Assembly: GCA_009929095.1 (NCBI GenBank)
Contig: SABF01000131.1
Coordinates: forward strand, 1 to 5,253
Reading direction: 5' to 3'
Length of the DNA stretch: 5,253 nt
From: Erysipelotrichia bacterium
GTDB lineage: Bacteria > Bacillota_I > Bacilli_A > Erysipelotrichales > Erysipelotrichaceae
Under the pieces are notes generated by a model. That model was not told the DNA's origin. It made no database searches and saw only the letters and a list, made by a program, of their open reading frames with translations. Within the stretch, counting starts at the first letter, position 1. The number at the start of each line of letters is the position of its first letter. A program made the position numbers and the translations under genes. Below are positions 5,161 through 5,253 of this stretch, piece after piece.

Positions 5161-5253
5161 GCCGGACGCGGCAAAACGGGCGCTCGCGCCGTTGGGGACA
5201 TAGGGAGGGCCCGGCGGCCCGTATCCTGCCGAACCATTTGTGCATACGACATC
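5161..5253. other. GC-rich stretch with further small hairpins, no supported gene
   Basis: I find no recognisable coding sequence. One minus-strand frame is open through the whole stretch, but it continues in the wrong frame into lit and its product, rich in G, P, A and R, resembles nothing I know; GC-rich DNA has few chance stops. Three short stems follow one another: GCCG-GACG-CGGC (5161-5172), GGCG-CTCG-CGCC (5179-5190) and GGGCC-CGGC-GGCCC (5207-5220). With the larger hairpin at 5122-5160 this makes four stems in about 100 bp. I see no promoter for lit here. Confidence 0.3.

Noticed and set aside
1..5253. CRISPR array, tRNA, rRNA or insertion sequence
   Set aside because: No spaced repeat series, no tRNA-like cloverleaf segments, no rRNA signatures and no transposase motifs were seen on either strand.

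Overview
The window looks like the chromosome of a low-to-moderate GC member of the Bacillota. The combination of a ComK-like regulator, a YitT-family protein, MgtE and gene starts with strong AAAGGAGG-type ribosome binding sites would fit the Erysipelotrichia or a related group, but the assignment to class is an inference. Every convincing gene lies on the minus strand, so transcription runs from high to low coordinates.

In transcription order (right to left): a GC-rich, hairpin-dense, apparently non-coding stretch (about 5106-5253); lit, a membrane lipoprotein transacylase of the TIGR01906/DUF1461 family (4428-5105); trmL, a tRNA wobble 2'-O-methyltransferase, overlapping lit by 4 nt (3922-4431); a short gap carrying a good sigma-A type promoter whose -35 overlaps the trmL stop codon (3896-3924); a 66-residue single-pass membrane protein with an acidic, tyrosine-rich tail (3670-3870); a ComK-like protein (3117-3680); rmuC (2000-3124); a YitT-family membrane protein (1153-2016); a 170-bp gap with a second good promoter and a leader reading frame (about 934-1111); and the first 327 residues of the magnesium channel MgtE (1-982), which continues out of the window.

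The four genes small membrane protein - comK-like - rmuC - yitT all overlap head to tail (11, 8 and 17 nt) behind one promoter, so they look like one translationally coupled operon. At the comK-like/rmuC joint a perfect 10-bp inverted repeat covers the rmuC start codon and touches its Shine-Dalgarno sequence. The most promising possibly undescribed unit is the small membrane protein coupled to a competence-type DNA-binding regulator and to RmuC, a protein that limits DNA rearrangement. A second is the mgtE leader, where an out-of-frame reading frame with a stronger ribosome binding site than mgtE itself overlaps the mgtE start.

Base and codon use change abruptly inside lit, near 4540: everything to the right is GC-rich and everything to the left resembles the rest of the window. 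This may be a transferred or mosaic lit gene, or an assembly join, and annotation right of about 4540 should be read with that in mind.
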